Assembly (NCBI GenBank): GCA_947499595.1
Contig: CANMOY010000004.1
Coordinates: 124,001-188,000, forward strand
DNA from: an uncultured Mesonia sp.
GTDB taxonomy: Bacteria; Bacteroidota; Bacteroidia; Flavobacteriales; Flavobacteriaceae
Direction: 5' to 3'
Length of the DNA: 64,000 nt
Positions 37,347-45,124 of this stretch are shown in pieces. How positions within the stretch are numbered: the first letter of the stretch is position 1; every line of letters begins with the position of its first letter. The position numbers and the translations under genes are program-made. Below the pieces are notes generated by a model. That model saw only the letters and a list, made by a program, of their open reading frames with translations, was not told where the DNA came from and ran no database searches.

Positions 37347-38456
37347 ATGAAACTTTCTGTAGTTATTTTAAACTATAAGGTGCCTTACCATTTAATGCTG
37401 TGCCTAGATAGTGTAGAAAGAGCCATTAAAAACCTCGATGCAGAAATTATTGTTATTGACAATAACTCGCAAGATGAAAGTGTGGCTTGGGTAAAGCGAT
37501 ATTTTCCTAATGTGATTTGTATTGAGAATTCTAATAATTCGGGATTTAGCAAAGGCAATAATTTAGGAATTAAACAAGCAAAAGGTACTTATATCTGCTT
37601 ATTAAATCCAGACACGGTGGTGGGAGAAAATTGTTTTGTAAATGCTTTAGCTAATGCTGAAAAGAATGAAGATTTAGGAGCACTAGGAGTGCGTTTAATT
37701 AGCGGGACGGGAGAATACTTAAAAGAAAGTAAACGACAAGTGCCCACGCCACGCGTGGCGCTCGAAAAGATGATGGGTTATGACAAGAATTATTATCATC
37801 CGTTGCATTTTGCCAAAAACGGAAAAGTGCAGGTTTTGGTAGGTGCTTTTATGCTCATGAGAAAAGATCGGTATTGGGAAGTGGGAGGACTTGATGAAGA
37901 TTATTTTATGTATGGAGAAGATATTGACTTGAGCTATAAGTTTTTAAAGAAGGGCTATCAAAATTATTATTTAGGTAGTGAGCGCGTAATTCACTTTAAG
38001 GGAGAAAGCACTGTAAAAGATAAAAAATATAGGGAGCGTTTTTTTGGGGCGATGCATTTGTTTTATAAAAAGCATTTTAAAGAAAAAAAATTAGGCTTGA
38101 TAAAACCTGGCTTAAAACTACTTGAGAGTCTTTATGCTTTGAAAACACAACAAAGAAACAAGCCTCAAAACCTAAAACAGATACTCTGCATTGAAACCGA
38201 GGCAGAACATAATCGAGCTATATTAAAACAAGTGGATTTACCACTGCACCTAGCCGATAAAAAATTGATTTTAAAAAAAGATTTTTATGCTAGCCTTATA
38301 ATAGTAGAAGCAAAAGCATTGGCTTATGAAGAAATTATTTATATAATCCAAAAACAAAAAGCTAAACAAAACCGTTTTAGGCTAATCCCTTCAAATTTTA
38401 ATTTTGCACTAGGAAGCGATTCGAGTTTCACTCAGGGTGAAATTATAAAATTTTGA
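37347..38456 (+). CDS. Glycosyltransferase, family 2
   Basis: A 369-residue GT-A-fold glycosyltransferase. Seen are the start LSVVILNYKVPYHL, the NNSGFSKGNNLGI segment, the nucleotide-metal motif LLNPDT (DxD-like), and EDIDLSYKF (ED motif with the catalytic acid). The C-terminal 110 residues are Lys-rich and without membrane helices. Related proteins add rhamnose or other sugars to envelope polysaccharides; donor and acceptor are unknown. It is co-transcribed with recR judging by the 6-base gap. Confidence 0.87.
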   Translation: MKLSVVILNYKVPYHLMLCLDSVERAIKNLDAEIIVIDNNSQDESVAWVKRYFPNVICIENSNNSGFSKGNNLGIKQAKGTYICLLNPDTVVGENCFVNALANAEKNEDLGALGVRLISGTGEYLKESKRQVPTPRVALEKMMGYDKNYYHPLHFAKNGKVQVLVGAFMLMRKDRYWEVGGLDEDYFMYGEDIDLSYKFLKKGYQNYYLGSERVIHFKGESTVKDKKYRERFFGAMHLFYKKHFKEKKLGLIKPGLKLLESLYALKTQQRNKPQNLKQILCIETEAEHNRAILKQVDLPLHLADKKLILKKDFYASLIIVEAKALAYEEIIYIIQKQKAKQNRFRLIPSNFNFALGSDSSFTQGEIIKF

Positions 38457-38532
38457 AAAACAATTATTCATATAGACTTATTTTGAGTAAATTCGCAACC
38501 ATTAATAACAAAATCATCTTTAGAAAAAAGAT

Positions 38533-39846
38533 ATGGCAAAATTTGAACTAAAACTTCCGAAAATGGGAGAAAGCGTTGCAGAGGCAACCATTACCAATTG
38601 GCTAAAAGAAGTAGGCGATAAGATAGAAGAAGATGAAGCAGTTTTAGAAATCGCAACAGATAAAGTAGATAGTGAGGTGCCTAGTGAAGTAGAAGGTACA
38701 ATTGTAGAAAAATTGTTTGATGTAGATGATGTTGTTCAAGTCGGGCAAACCATTGCAATTATAGAGACCGATGCCGATGTAGCCGATGAAGCTCCGTCTT
38801 CACCAGAGAATAACCAATCAGAAGGTTCATCTGAGAGTAAACAGGTGCAAGAGCAAATTAATCAAGTTCAAGATTCATTGGCGACCGACTTTGCCGAGAG
38901 TGATAAATTTTATTCTCCTTTGGTAAAAAGCATTGCTCAAAAAGAAGGAATAAGTGTTGCTGAATTAGATAAAATTGAAGGCTCCGGATTAGAAGGGCGT
39001 GTTACAAAAAATGACATATTAGCTTATATCGAGAATAGATCGAGTGCCGTGTCTGCACCGGCAGCTACATCTTCAAAACAGAATAGTGTTGCCCAAACTT
39101 CTGCACCAAAGACCAGCGTTCCTGTTCCAAGTCAAGACGGTGATGAGATTGTTGAAATGACTAGAATGGGTAAAATGATTGCCCACCATATGGTCCAAAG
39201 CGTACAAACCTCTGCTCACGTACAATCATTTATCGAAGTGGATGTGACGAAGATCTGGAATTGGCGCAAGAAAAATAAAGATGCTTTCCAAAAACGTGAG
39301 GGTGAAAAGCTAACTTTTACTCCAATCTTTATGGAAGCAGTAGCAAAGGCAATTAAAGATTTTCCGTTAATTAATATTTCTGTAGATGGAGATAAAATTA
39401 TTAAAAGAAAAAATATCAATCTTGGTATGGCGGCCGCTTTACCAGATGGTAACCTTATTGTGCCTGTAATCAAACATGCTGATCAATTGAACTTAGTTGG
39501 TATGGCCAAAGCTGTAAACGATTTAGCCAACCGCGCTCGAGCAGGTAAATTAAAACCAGACGACACCCAAGGCGGAACTTACACCGTTACTAATGTAGGT
39601 ACTTTTGGGAGCATTATGGGAACGCCAATTATCAATCAACCTCAAGTTGCTATTTTGGCCTTGGGAGCAATCCGTAAAGTGCCTGCTGTTGTTGAAACAC
39701 CAGACGGCGACTTTATAGGTATTCGCTATAAGATGTTCTTGTCGCATAGCTATGACCACCGCGTGGTAAATGGAGCTTTAGGTGGGCAGTTTGTGCAACG
39801 GGTTGCGCAATATCTAGAAGGTTTTGATGAAAATAGAAGTATATAA
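38533..39846 (+). CDS. 2-Oxoacid dehydrogenase E2 component (dihydrolipoamide acyltransferase)
   Basis: A 437-residue E2 subunit. An N-terminal lipoyl domain has the lipoylated lysine K44 in EIATDKVDSEV. A flexible Ser/Ala/Pro-rich linker, a peripheral-subunit-binding domain (SPLVKSIAQKEGI...GRVTKNDI) and the catalytic CATe domain follow. The active-site motif reads DHRVVNGALGG, with Asn where HRxxDG is usual. The single lipoyl domain suggests a branched-chain or 2-oxoglutarate type rather than classical PDH, but this is uncertain. E1 and E3 genes are not adjacent. Confidence 0.88.
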   Translation: MAKFELKLPKMGESVAEATITNWLKEVGDKIEEDEAVLEIATDKVDSEVPSEVEGTIVEKLFDVDDVVQVGQTIAIIETDADVADEAPSSPENNQSEGSSESKQVQEQINQVQDSLATDFAESDKFYSPLVKSIAQKEGISVAELDKIEGSGLEGRVTKNDILAYIENRSSAVSAPAATSSKQNSVAQTSAPKTSVPVPSQDGDEIVEMTRMGKMIAHHMVQSVQTSAHVQSFIEVDVTKIWNWRKKNKDAFQKREGEKLTFTPIFMEAVAKAIKDFPLINISVDGDKIIKRKNINLGMAAALPDGNLIVPVIKHADQLNLVGMAKAVNDLANRARAGKLKPDDTQGGTYTVTNVGTFGSIMGTPIINQPQVAILALGAIRKVPAVVETPDGDFIGIRYKMFLSHSYDHRVVNGALGGQFVQRVAQYLEGFDENRSI

Positions 39847-39867
39847 ATTTAATTAATATTATAAAAG

Positions 39868-39898
39868 AAACCGTTTGCTCTCGCAAGCGGTTTTTTTT
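39868..39898 (+). terminator. Terminator of the E2 gene
   Basis: AAACCGTTTGC (39868-39878) pairs with GCAAGCGGTTT (39883-39893), followed by a run of T. Confidence 0.88.
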
Positions 39899-39962
39899 GT
39901 TTAAATGAATAAATTATAAAAGTAATTAAACCTATTAATAGCACTTTTCTTTTTAATATTGT

Positions 39963-39970
39963 TATTTTTG
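39963..39970 (+). promoter_or_regulatory. -7 promoter box of the exonuclease-FAH-HPt-cinA group
   Basis: TATTTTTG fits TAnnTTTG, 17 bases before the ATG. No clear -33 element. Confidence 0.42.
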
Positions 39971-39987
39971 AAAATAAACACTAGACT

Positions 39988-40764
39988 ATGAATTTAAGGT
40001 TAACAAAACCCATTTGCTTTTTTGATTTAGAAACTACAGGAACGCAAATAGCAAAAGATAGAATTGTAGAAATTGCAGTTTTAAAGGTTTATCCCAATTC
40101 TAATAAAGAAAGTATTTGTTGGCGTGTTAATCCAGAAATGCCAATTCCTGCAGAAGTTACTAAAATACATGGTATTTCCGATGAAGATGTAGTTAATGAA
40201 CCTACCTTTAAAGAAAGAGCTAAAGCTTTATATGAAATGATTAGAGGTTGTGATTTAGGTGGTTATAATAGCAATCGATTTGATATACCTTTATTAGCTG
40301 AAGAGTTTTTGCGAGCAGGTATCGATTTCGATATTAAAAGTTCCTTGGCAATAGACGTGCAAACCATTTTCCATAAAAAGGAGAAGCGAACCTTAGAAGC
40401 AGCCTATAAATTCTATTGCAATAAAGAACTTATTGATGCTCATAGTGCCGAGGCTGATACCTTAGCAACTTTTGAAGTGCTAGAATCTCAATTAGAGCGT
40501 TATCCAGATTTAGAGAATAATACTGAGTGGTTAGCTAATTTTAGCGCACATAAAAAATTTGTAGACTTTGCTGGGTTTATAGCTTACAATAAACAACAAG
40601 AGGAGGTTTTTGCATTCGGTAAACATAAAGGTAAAAAGGTAGAAGAGGTTTTTGAGAAGGAACCAGGATATTATGGATGGATTCAAAATGCCGATTTCCC
40701 GTTATATACAAAGAAAGTTCTTACTGCCATTAAATTGCGAAAACTGACTCAAAAACTGAATTAA
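39988..40764 (+). CDS. DnaQ-like 3'-5' exonuclease
   Basis: A 258-residue DEDDh exonuclease. Exo I is FFDLETTGT with D13/E15; Exo II lies in GYNSNRFDIPLL; Exo III is HSAEADTLAT with the catalytic His and Asp. The C-terminal 60 residues contain FGKHKGKKVEEVF...YYGWI, a short module similar to DUF3820. It could be a DNA polymerase III epsilon-like proofreader or a separate repair/RNA exonuclease. The next gene starts 2 bases later, so four genes to cinA are probably one operon. Confidence 0.87.
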   Translation: MNLRLTKPICFFDLETTGTQIAKDRIVEIAVLKVYPNSNKESICWRVNPEMPIPAEVTKIHGISDEDVVNEPTFKERAKALYEMIRGCDLGGYNSNRFDIPLLAEEFLRAGIDFDIKSSLAIDVQTIFHKKEKRTLEAAYKFYCNKELIDAHSAEADTLATFEVLESQLERYPDLENNTEWLANFSAHKKFVDFAGFIAYNKQQEEVFAFGKHKGKKVEEVFEKEPGYYGWIQNADFPLYTKKVLTAIKLRKLTQKLN

Positions 40765-40766
40765 GC

Positions 40767-41381
40767 ATGAAGATTATTTGTGTAGGCAGAAATTATACAG
40801 ATCATATCCAAGAGTTGGAGAACCAAAAGCCAGATGCTCCGGTTTTATTTCTAAAACCAGACTCGGCAATCCTACTCAAAAAGCAAGCTTTTTTTATACC
40901 AGATTTTTCTAATGAAATTCACCATGAGGTGGAGTTATTGGTTAAAATTAAAAAAGTAGGTAAACACATACAAAAAAAGTTTGCACATAAATATTATGAT
41001 GAAATAGGTCTGGGAATAGATTTTACTGCTAGAGATTTACAAAAACAACTAAAAAAAGAAGGTTTACCTTGGGAAAAAGCAAAAGCCTTCGATGGCTCAG
41101 CTGTAATCGCAGAAAAATGGATACATAAAGCTGAGATTAAAAATATTGACCAAATTTCTTTTACGCTAAAGAAGAATAACCAGACGGTTCAGGCGGGTAA
41201 TTCGGCGCAGATGCTCTATAAAATAGATGAGTTAATCGAATATATTTCGAGTTATTTTACTTTGAAAATAGGAGATATTATTTTTACAGGAACTCCTGCG
41301 GGGGTTAGTAAGATAAATCCAGGAGATACCCTCGAAGGATTCCTAGAAAAAACCTCCTTTTTTAAGGTAAATATCAAGTAA
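40767..41381 (+). CDS. Fumarylacetoacetate hydrolase-family protein
   Basis: A 204-residue FAH-fold enzyme. Metal-binding acids are in IHHEVELLVKIKK, and IGLGIDFTARDLQ and DIIFTGTPAGVSKINPGD are family signatures. Relatives act as acylpyruvate hydrolases or oxaloacetate decarboxylases/tautomerases; the substrate is not defined here. It is the second gene of a tight cluster (exonuclease, FAH, HPt, cinA). Confidence 0.88.
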   Translation: MKIICVGRNYTDHIQELENQKPDAPVLFLKPDSAILLKKQAFFIPDFSNEIHHEVELLVKIKKVGKHIQKKFAHKYYDEIGLGIDFTARDLQKQLKKEGLPWEKAKAFDGSAVIAEKWIHKAEIKNIDQISFTLKKNNQTVQAGNSAQMLYKIDELIEYISSYFTLKIGDIIFTGTPAGVSKINPGDTLEGFLEKTSFFKVNIK

Positions 41382-41382
41382 C

Positions 41383-41724
41383 ATGAAATTATATAATTTA
41401 GATGATGTGCGGGAAATGGCCGCTGGAGATAGCGATTTTATTAAAGAAATTGTAAACGCCTTTCTAGAGGAAGTTCCTATTGATATTACCCAACTTTACG
41501 AAGCCGTTCAAAATGAAAATAAACCCATGGTTTATGCGATTGCTCATAAAGTTAAACCTAACCTTCAATTGTTTGGTTTAGGGTTAAGTCATGAAATTAA
41601 ACAACTTGAAGGATGGGGTAAAGAGCAAGAATCTTATAGGGAAGATGAAATTTTGGCCATTGCAAGAAGAGTGAAAGATACAGTTTTAATGGCTACCGAT
41701 GCACTTCATAAAGAGATAGCATAA
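41383..41724 (+). CDS. HPt domain protein
   Basis: A 113-residue all-helical histidine phosphotransfer protein. H55 in AIAHKVKPN is the likely phospho-accepting residue, and the layout of the following helix is typical. It would relay a phosphoryl group between response regulators, but no kinase or regulator gene lies nearby. It is 1 base after the FAH gene and 5 bases before cinA, so it is co-transcribed with them. Confidence 0.8.
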   Translation: MKLYNLDDVREMAAGDSDFIKEIVNAFLEEVPIDITQLYEAVQNENKPMVYAIAHKVKPNLQLFGLGLSHEIKQLEGWGKEQESYREDEILAIARRVKDTVLMATDALHKEIA

Positions 41725-41729
41725 TATAT

Positions 41730-42977
41730 ATGAATGCAGAGATTATAACTATAGGAGACGAAATTCTTATAGGTCAAATCACAGATACCAACTCCGCTTT
41801 CTTAGCTCAAGAACTTAATAAAATTGGTGTTGAGGTAACTCAAATTACTTCTATTCAAGATCATCCTACCCATATTTTTAATGCGCTTAAAAAAGCCGAA
41901 GCCTATAACCAGATAATTATTATTACAGGAGGTTTAGGGCCAACTAAAGATGATAAAACCAAAGAGACGCTCTGTAATTATTTTCAAGACGAACTGGTTG
42001 AAAATCTTAAGGTGCTTAGCCATATAGAGGATTTATTTGAAAAATATATTGAAACTTCTTCAATCTCAAAACTTAACCGAGATCAAGCTTATATTCCGTC
42101 AAAGGCAATTGCTTTAAAAAATGAATTTGGTACGGCACCAGGAATGTGGTTTTTTGAAAATGGAAAAGTATACATTTCAATGCCAGGGGTACCATATGAA
42201 ATGAAGAATATTTTCACCAAAGAAGCTTTGCCTCGATTGGCTAAAACTTTTGAACGCCCTTATATTATACATAAGACAGCTTTAACTTATGGAGTAGGCG
42301 AGAGTACATTAGCCAAACTAATTGAAGATTGGGAAAACAATTTACCTTCTTTTATAAAATTAGCTTACCTGCCAAGTTTAGGGAAAGTTCGCTTGCGATT
42401 AAGTGCTAGAGGAGGAAATAAAGAAATTTTAGAACAAGCACTAAAGGAGGCATTTAAAAATTTAAAAAGCTATATTGGCGGATATATAAAAGGATTTGAA
42501 GGAGAGACTAGTATCGAAGAAGAAATAGCGCGTAAGTTCAATCTGAAAAATCAGCATTTGGCGCTTGCAGAAAGCTGTACAGGTGGTCAAATAGCCTCAA
42601 GCTTAGTAAATGTGCCGGGCGCTAGTTCTTACTTTCTAGCGGGTTTGGTAACCTATGCTACCCAAATGAAAATAGACTTACTCAAGATAGAAGAGTCGAT
42701 AATTCAAAAGTACTCCGTAGTTAGTAAAGAGGTGACCTTAGAAATGGCTAAAAAAGTAAAACAGCAAACAGGTGCTGATGTTGCTTTGGCTACTACAGGA
42801 AATGCAGGGCCAACCAAAGGAGATAGTCAAGCTGATATCGGCCAAGTTTATATTGCCTTAGTTGCACCTGGAGTAGAAAAAGTATTTAGTTTTCTTTGGA
42901 AAAAAAATAGAGAAAAGATTATTGAAAAGGCAGTGGTTAAGGCCCAACAAATATTATTAGAAGAAAATTGGAATTAA
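41730..42977 (+). CDS. cinA: CinA-family protein (competence/damage-inducible, NMN deamidase type)
   Basis: A 415-residue two-domain protein. The N-terminal MoCF-like domain shows EIITIGDEILIGQITDTNS and ITGGLGPTKDD; the C-terminal CinA domain shows LALAESCTGGQIASSLVNVPGAS-like and TTGNAGP. Known CinA proteins cleave ADP-ribose and/or deamidate nicotinamide mononucleotide, recycling pyridine nucleotides. It is the last gene of the tight cluster. Confidence 0.93.
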   Translation: MNAEIITIGDEILIGQITDTNSAFLAQELNKIGVEVTQITSIQDHPTHIFNALKKAEAYNQIIIITGGLGPTKDDKTKETLCNYFQDELVENLKVLSHIEDLFEKYIETSSISKLNRDQAYIPSKAIALKNEFGTAPGMWFFENGKVYISMPGVPYEMKNIFTKEALPRLAKTFERPYIIHKTALTYGVGESTLAKLIEDWENNLPSFIKLAYLPSLGKVRLRLSARGGNKEILEQALKEAFKNLKSYIGGYIKGFEGETSIEEEIARKFNLKNQHLALAESCTGGQIASSLVNVPGASSYFLAGLVTYATQMKIDLLKIEESIIQKYSVVSKEVTLEMAKKVKQQTGADVALATTGNAGPTKGDSQADIGQVYIALVAPGVEKVFSFLWKKNREKIIEKAVVKAQQILLEENWN

Positions 42978-43058
42978 ATCTTTGAAATTGTTGTTTGTTT
43001 CGAGATAATGTTGTTAATTTGCAATCTGTTTTGAATAACGCGATAAAGATTAGAAAAC

Positions 43059-43298
43059 ATGTCAAGAGTTTGTGAACTTACGGGAAAGAAAGCGATGGTA
43101 GGAAATAACGTTTCTCACGCTATGAATAAAACAAAACGTAAATTTAAAGCCAATTTGGTTAAAAAACGTTTTTACATCCCAGAAGAGGATAAGTGGGTTA
43201 CTTTGAAAGTGTCTACTTCTGCATTAAAAAATATTAACAAAAGAGGAATCTCTGCTGTCATTAAAGAAGCTAGAGAAAAAGGTTTCTTAACCAAGTAA
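43059..43298 (+). CDS. rpmB: 50S ribosomal protein L28
   Basis: A 79-residue basic protein with the L28 start SRVCELTGKKAMVGNNVSHA and RKFKANLVKKRF. Only one cysteine remains of the zinc site found in some L28 forms. rpmG follows after 26 bases. Confidence 0.96.
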   Translation: MSRVCELTGKKAMVGNNVSHAMNKTKRKFKANLVKKRFYIPEEDKWVTLKVSTSALKNINKRGISAVIKEAREKGFLTK

Positions 43299-43324
43299 TC
43301 TTGAATCTTTAAAATCATAGAGCA

Positions 43325-43507
43325 ATGGCAAAGAAAGGAAATAGAGTACAAGTAATTCTTGAATGTACAGAGCATAAAGCAACTGGTAAGCCAGGTACAT
43401 CTAGATATATCACAACTAAAAATAAAAAAAACACGCCGGATAGAATGGAGTTAAAGAAATTTAACCCTATTTTAAATAAAATGACGGTTCATAAAGAAAT
43501 AAAGTAA
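43325..43507 (+). CDS. rpmG: 50S ribosomal protein L33
   Basis: A 60-residue L33 with [35 protein letters not shown] and a basic tail. It has one Cys and no CxxC pairs, so it is the zinc-free type. It lies between rpmB and the DUF4295 gene. Confidence 0.95.
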   Translation: MAKKGNRVQVILECTEHKATGKPGTSRYITTKNKKNTPDRMELKKFNPILNKMTVHKEIK

Positions 43508-43513
43508 TAAGTT

Positions 43514-43663
43514 ATGGCAAAGAAATCGGTAGCATCGTTACAAACAGGATCAAAAAGACTTACCAAAGCTATAAAAATGGTTAAGTCTCCAAAAACAGGA
43601 GCGTACACTTTTGTTGAGGCAATTATGGCGCCAGAACAAGTGAAAGATTATCTTAAGAAATAA
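43514..43663 (+). CDS. DUF4295 small basic protein, Bacteroidetes-specific
   Basis: A 49-residue Lys-rich protein (MAKKSVASLQTGSKRLTK, ending APEQVKDYLKK) starting 6 bases after rpmG. It matches the DUF4295 family that follows rpmB-rpmG across Bacteroidetes. The position and composition fit a ribosome-associated protein. I recall that a Bacteroidetes-specific large-subunit protein (bL38) was found in a Flavobacterium ribosome structure, and this family is a candidate, but I cannot confirm that here. Confidence 0.82.
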   Translation: MAKKSVASLQTGSKRLTKAIKMVKSPKTGAYTFVEAIMAPEQVKDYLKK

Positions 43664-43684
43664 GAATAACTTAACACAGTATAT

Positions 43685-43717
43685 AAACCGTCTTGTTAAT
43701 ACAAGACGGTTTTTTTA
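43685..43717 (+). terminator. Terminator of rpmB-rpmG-DUF4295
   Basis: AAACCGTCTTGT (43685-43696) pairs with ACAAGACGGTTT (43701-43712), then a T-run. Confidence 0.9.
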
Positions 43718-43748
43718 ATTTAAGTAACGCGTATATTTTAGCATTATT

Positions 43749-43780
43749 TTGGCTTTCATTGAATAAAAAAGCTAACTTTG
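43749..43780 (+). promoter_or_regulatory. Bacteroidetes-type promoter for ftsY
   Basis: TTG at 43749-43751 and TAACTTTG (TAnnTTTG) at 43773-43780, spacer 21 bases, 33 bases before the ATG. Confidence 0.55.
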
Positions 43781-43813
43781 AGTTTTTAAAATTACACTTC
43801 TAATAATTCTGTC

Positions 43814-44767
43814 ATGAATTTTTTTAAAAAGATATTTTCTAAAGAAAAAAAAGAGACTTTAGACAAAGGCTTAGAAAAATCAAAATCTAGTTTTTTTGGT
43901 AAACTGAGCAAAGCCGTTGCTGGTAAATCAAAAGTAGATGATGAGGTTCTTGATAACTTAGAAGAAGTTCTAGTAAGCAGTGATGTTGGGGTGAAAACAA
44001 CTATTCGAATAATCGATCGCATTGAAGCTCGCGTTGCCAAAGATAAATATTTAGGGACAGATGAACTCGATCAAATTTTAAGAGAAGAGATTGCCGGATT
44101 GTTAAGCGAAACAGAAGATCAAACCAATTTTAATTTGCCCGATAAGAAACCTTATGTGATTATGGTTGTTGGGGTAAATGGAGTAGGTAAAACTACAACC
44201 ATTGGTAAATTGGCACATCAATTTAAAAGTCAGGGTAAAAGTGTTGTGCTGGGTGCAGCAGATACATTTAGGGCAGCCGCTATAGATCAACTTCAAATTT
44301 GGGCAGATCGAGTAGAAGTTCCTATTGTTAAACAAAAAATGGGTAGCGACCCGGCTTCAGTTGCCTTTGACACTCTTCAAAGTGGTGTAAATAAAGGTGC
44401 TGATGTGGTAATTATAGATACCGCTGGAAGATTGCATAACAAAATCAACTTGATGAATGAGCTTACCAAAATAAAGCGAGTAATGCAGAAAGTAGTGCCA
44501 GATGCCCCACACGAAGTTTTGCTGGTTTTAGATGGTAGTACAGGTCAAAACGCTTTTGAGCAAGCCAAACAATTTACAGCTGCCACCGAGGTGAGTAGTT
44601 TAGCAGTAACCAAACTTGATGGTACAGCTAAGGGTGGAGTAGTAATAGGTATTAGCGATCAGTTTAAAATCCCTGTTAAATATATAGGGGTAGGAGAAGG
44701 AATTGATGACTTGCAAGTCTTTAATAAATTCGAATTTGTTGATTCGTTTTTCAAACAAAATTTATAG
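43814..44767 (+). CDS. ftsY: Signal recognition particle receptor FtsY
   Basis: A 317-residue SRP GTPase without the long acidic A domain of some species. The N domain (residues about 1-95) is followed by G motifs: GVNGVGKTTTIGKLA (G1), DTFRAAA, DTAGRLHNK (G3), TKLDGTAKGG (G4) and GVGEGIDDL. It docks SRP-ribosome complexes at the membrane. The small membrane protein gene starts just after it. Confidence 0.95.
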   Translation: MNFFKKIFSKEKKETLDKGLEKSKSSFFGKLSKAVAGKSKVDDEVLDNLEEVLVSSDVGVKTTIRIIDRIEARVAKDKYLGTDELDQILREEIAGLLSETEDQTNFNLPDKKPYVIMVVGVNGVGKTTTIGKLAHQFKSQGKSVVLGAADTFRAAAIDQLQIWADRVEVPIVKQKMGSDPASVAFDTLQSGVNKGADVVIIDTAGRLHNKINLMNELTKIKRVMQKVVPDAPHEVLLVLDGSTGQNAFEQAKQFTAATEVSSLAVTKLDGTAKGGVVIGISDQFKIPVKYIGVGEGIDDLQVFNKFEFVDSFFKQNL

Positions 44768-44772
44768 ATAAT

Positions 44773-45069
44773 TTGGAAGAAAAGCCACCTTTATTTTCCG
44801 AGAGAGCCAAGGGGAACACTACAAAGGTAGTACTGCTGTATTGTTTATTCTTTGTTATCATGAAAATTGTGGCAGGTTTTCAGGGATACGATTGGGGTTT
44901 AAACCTGCTCATTGCCCTTCCATTTTTTATAATTCTTATGTTGGGCTATTGGCTTTATAAAGCTCACAAAATAAATTGGACTTTTCTTTTAATAAGTATG
45001 CTTGCTATGGCTGCAATCCATTATTTTGAAGCCGATTTTGTAGCTTATTATACCCAAGTTAATTCGTAA
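44773..45069 (+). CDS. Small membrane protein, function unknown
   Basis: A 98-residue protein with three predicted membrane segments (about residues 20-35, 42-60 and 68-82) and a hydrophilic N-terminus. The likely start is TTG at 44773, five bases after ftsY stops, which suggests co-transcription. I do not recognise a named family. Confidence 0.6.
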   Translation: MEEKPPLFSERAKGNTTKVVLLYCLFFVIMKIVAGFQGYDWGLNLLIALPFFIILMLGYWLYKAHKINWTFLLISMLAMAAIHYFEADFVAYYTQVNS

Positions 45070-45072
45070 ATA

Positions 45073-45106
45073 TTTGCCTATTTCTAATTTTTAGATTGTA
45101 CCTTTG
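45073..45106 (+). promoter_or_regulatory. Bacteroidetes-type promoter for rimO
   Basis: TTTG at 45073-45076 and TACCTTTG (TAnnTTTG) at 45099-45106, spacer 22 bases, 18 bases before the ATG. Confidence 0.55.
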
Positions 45107-45124
45107 CACACATTTTAAATAGCT

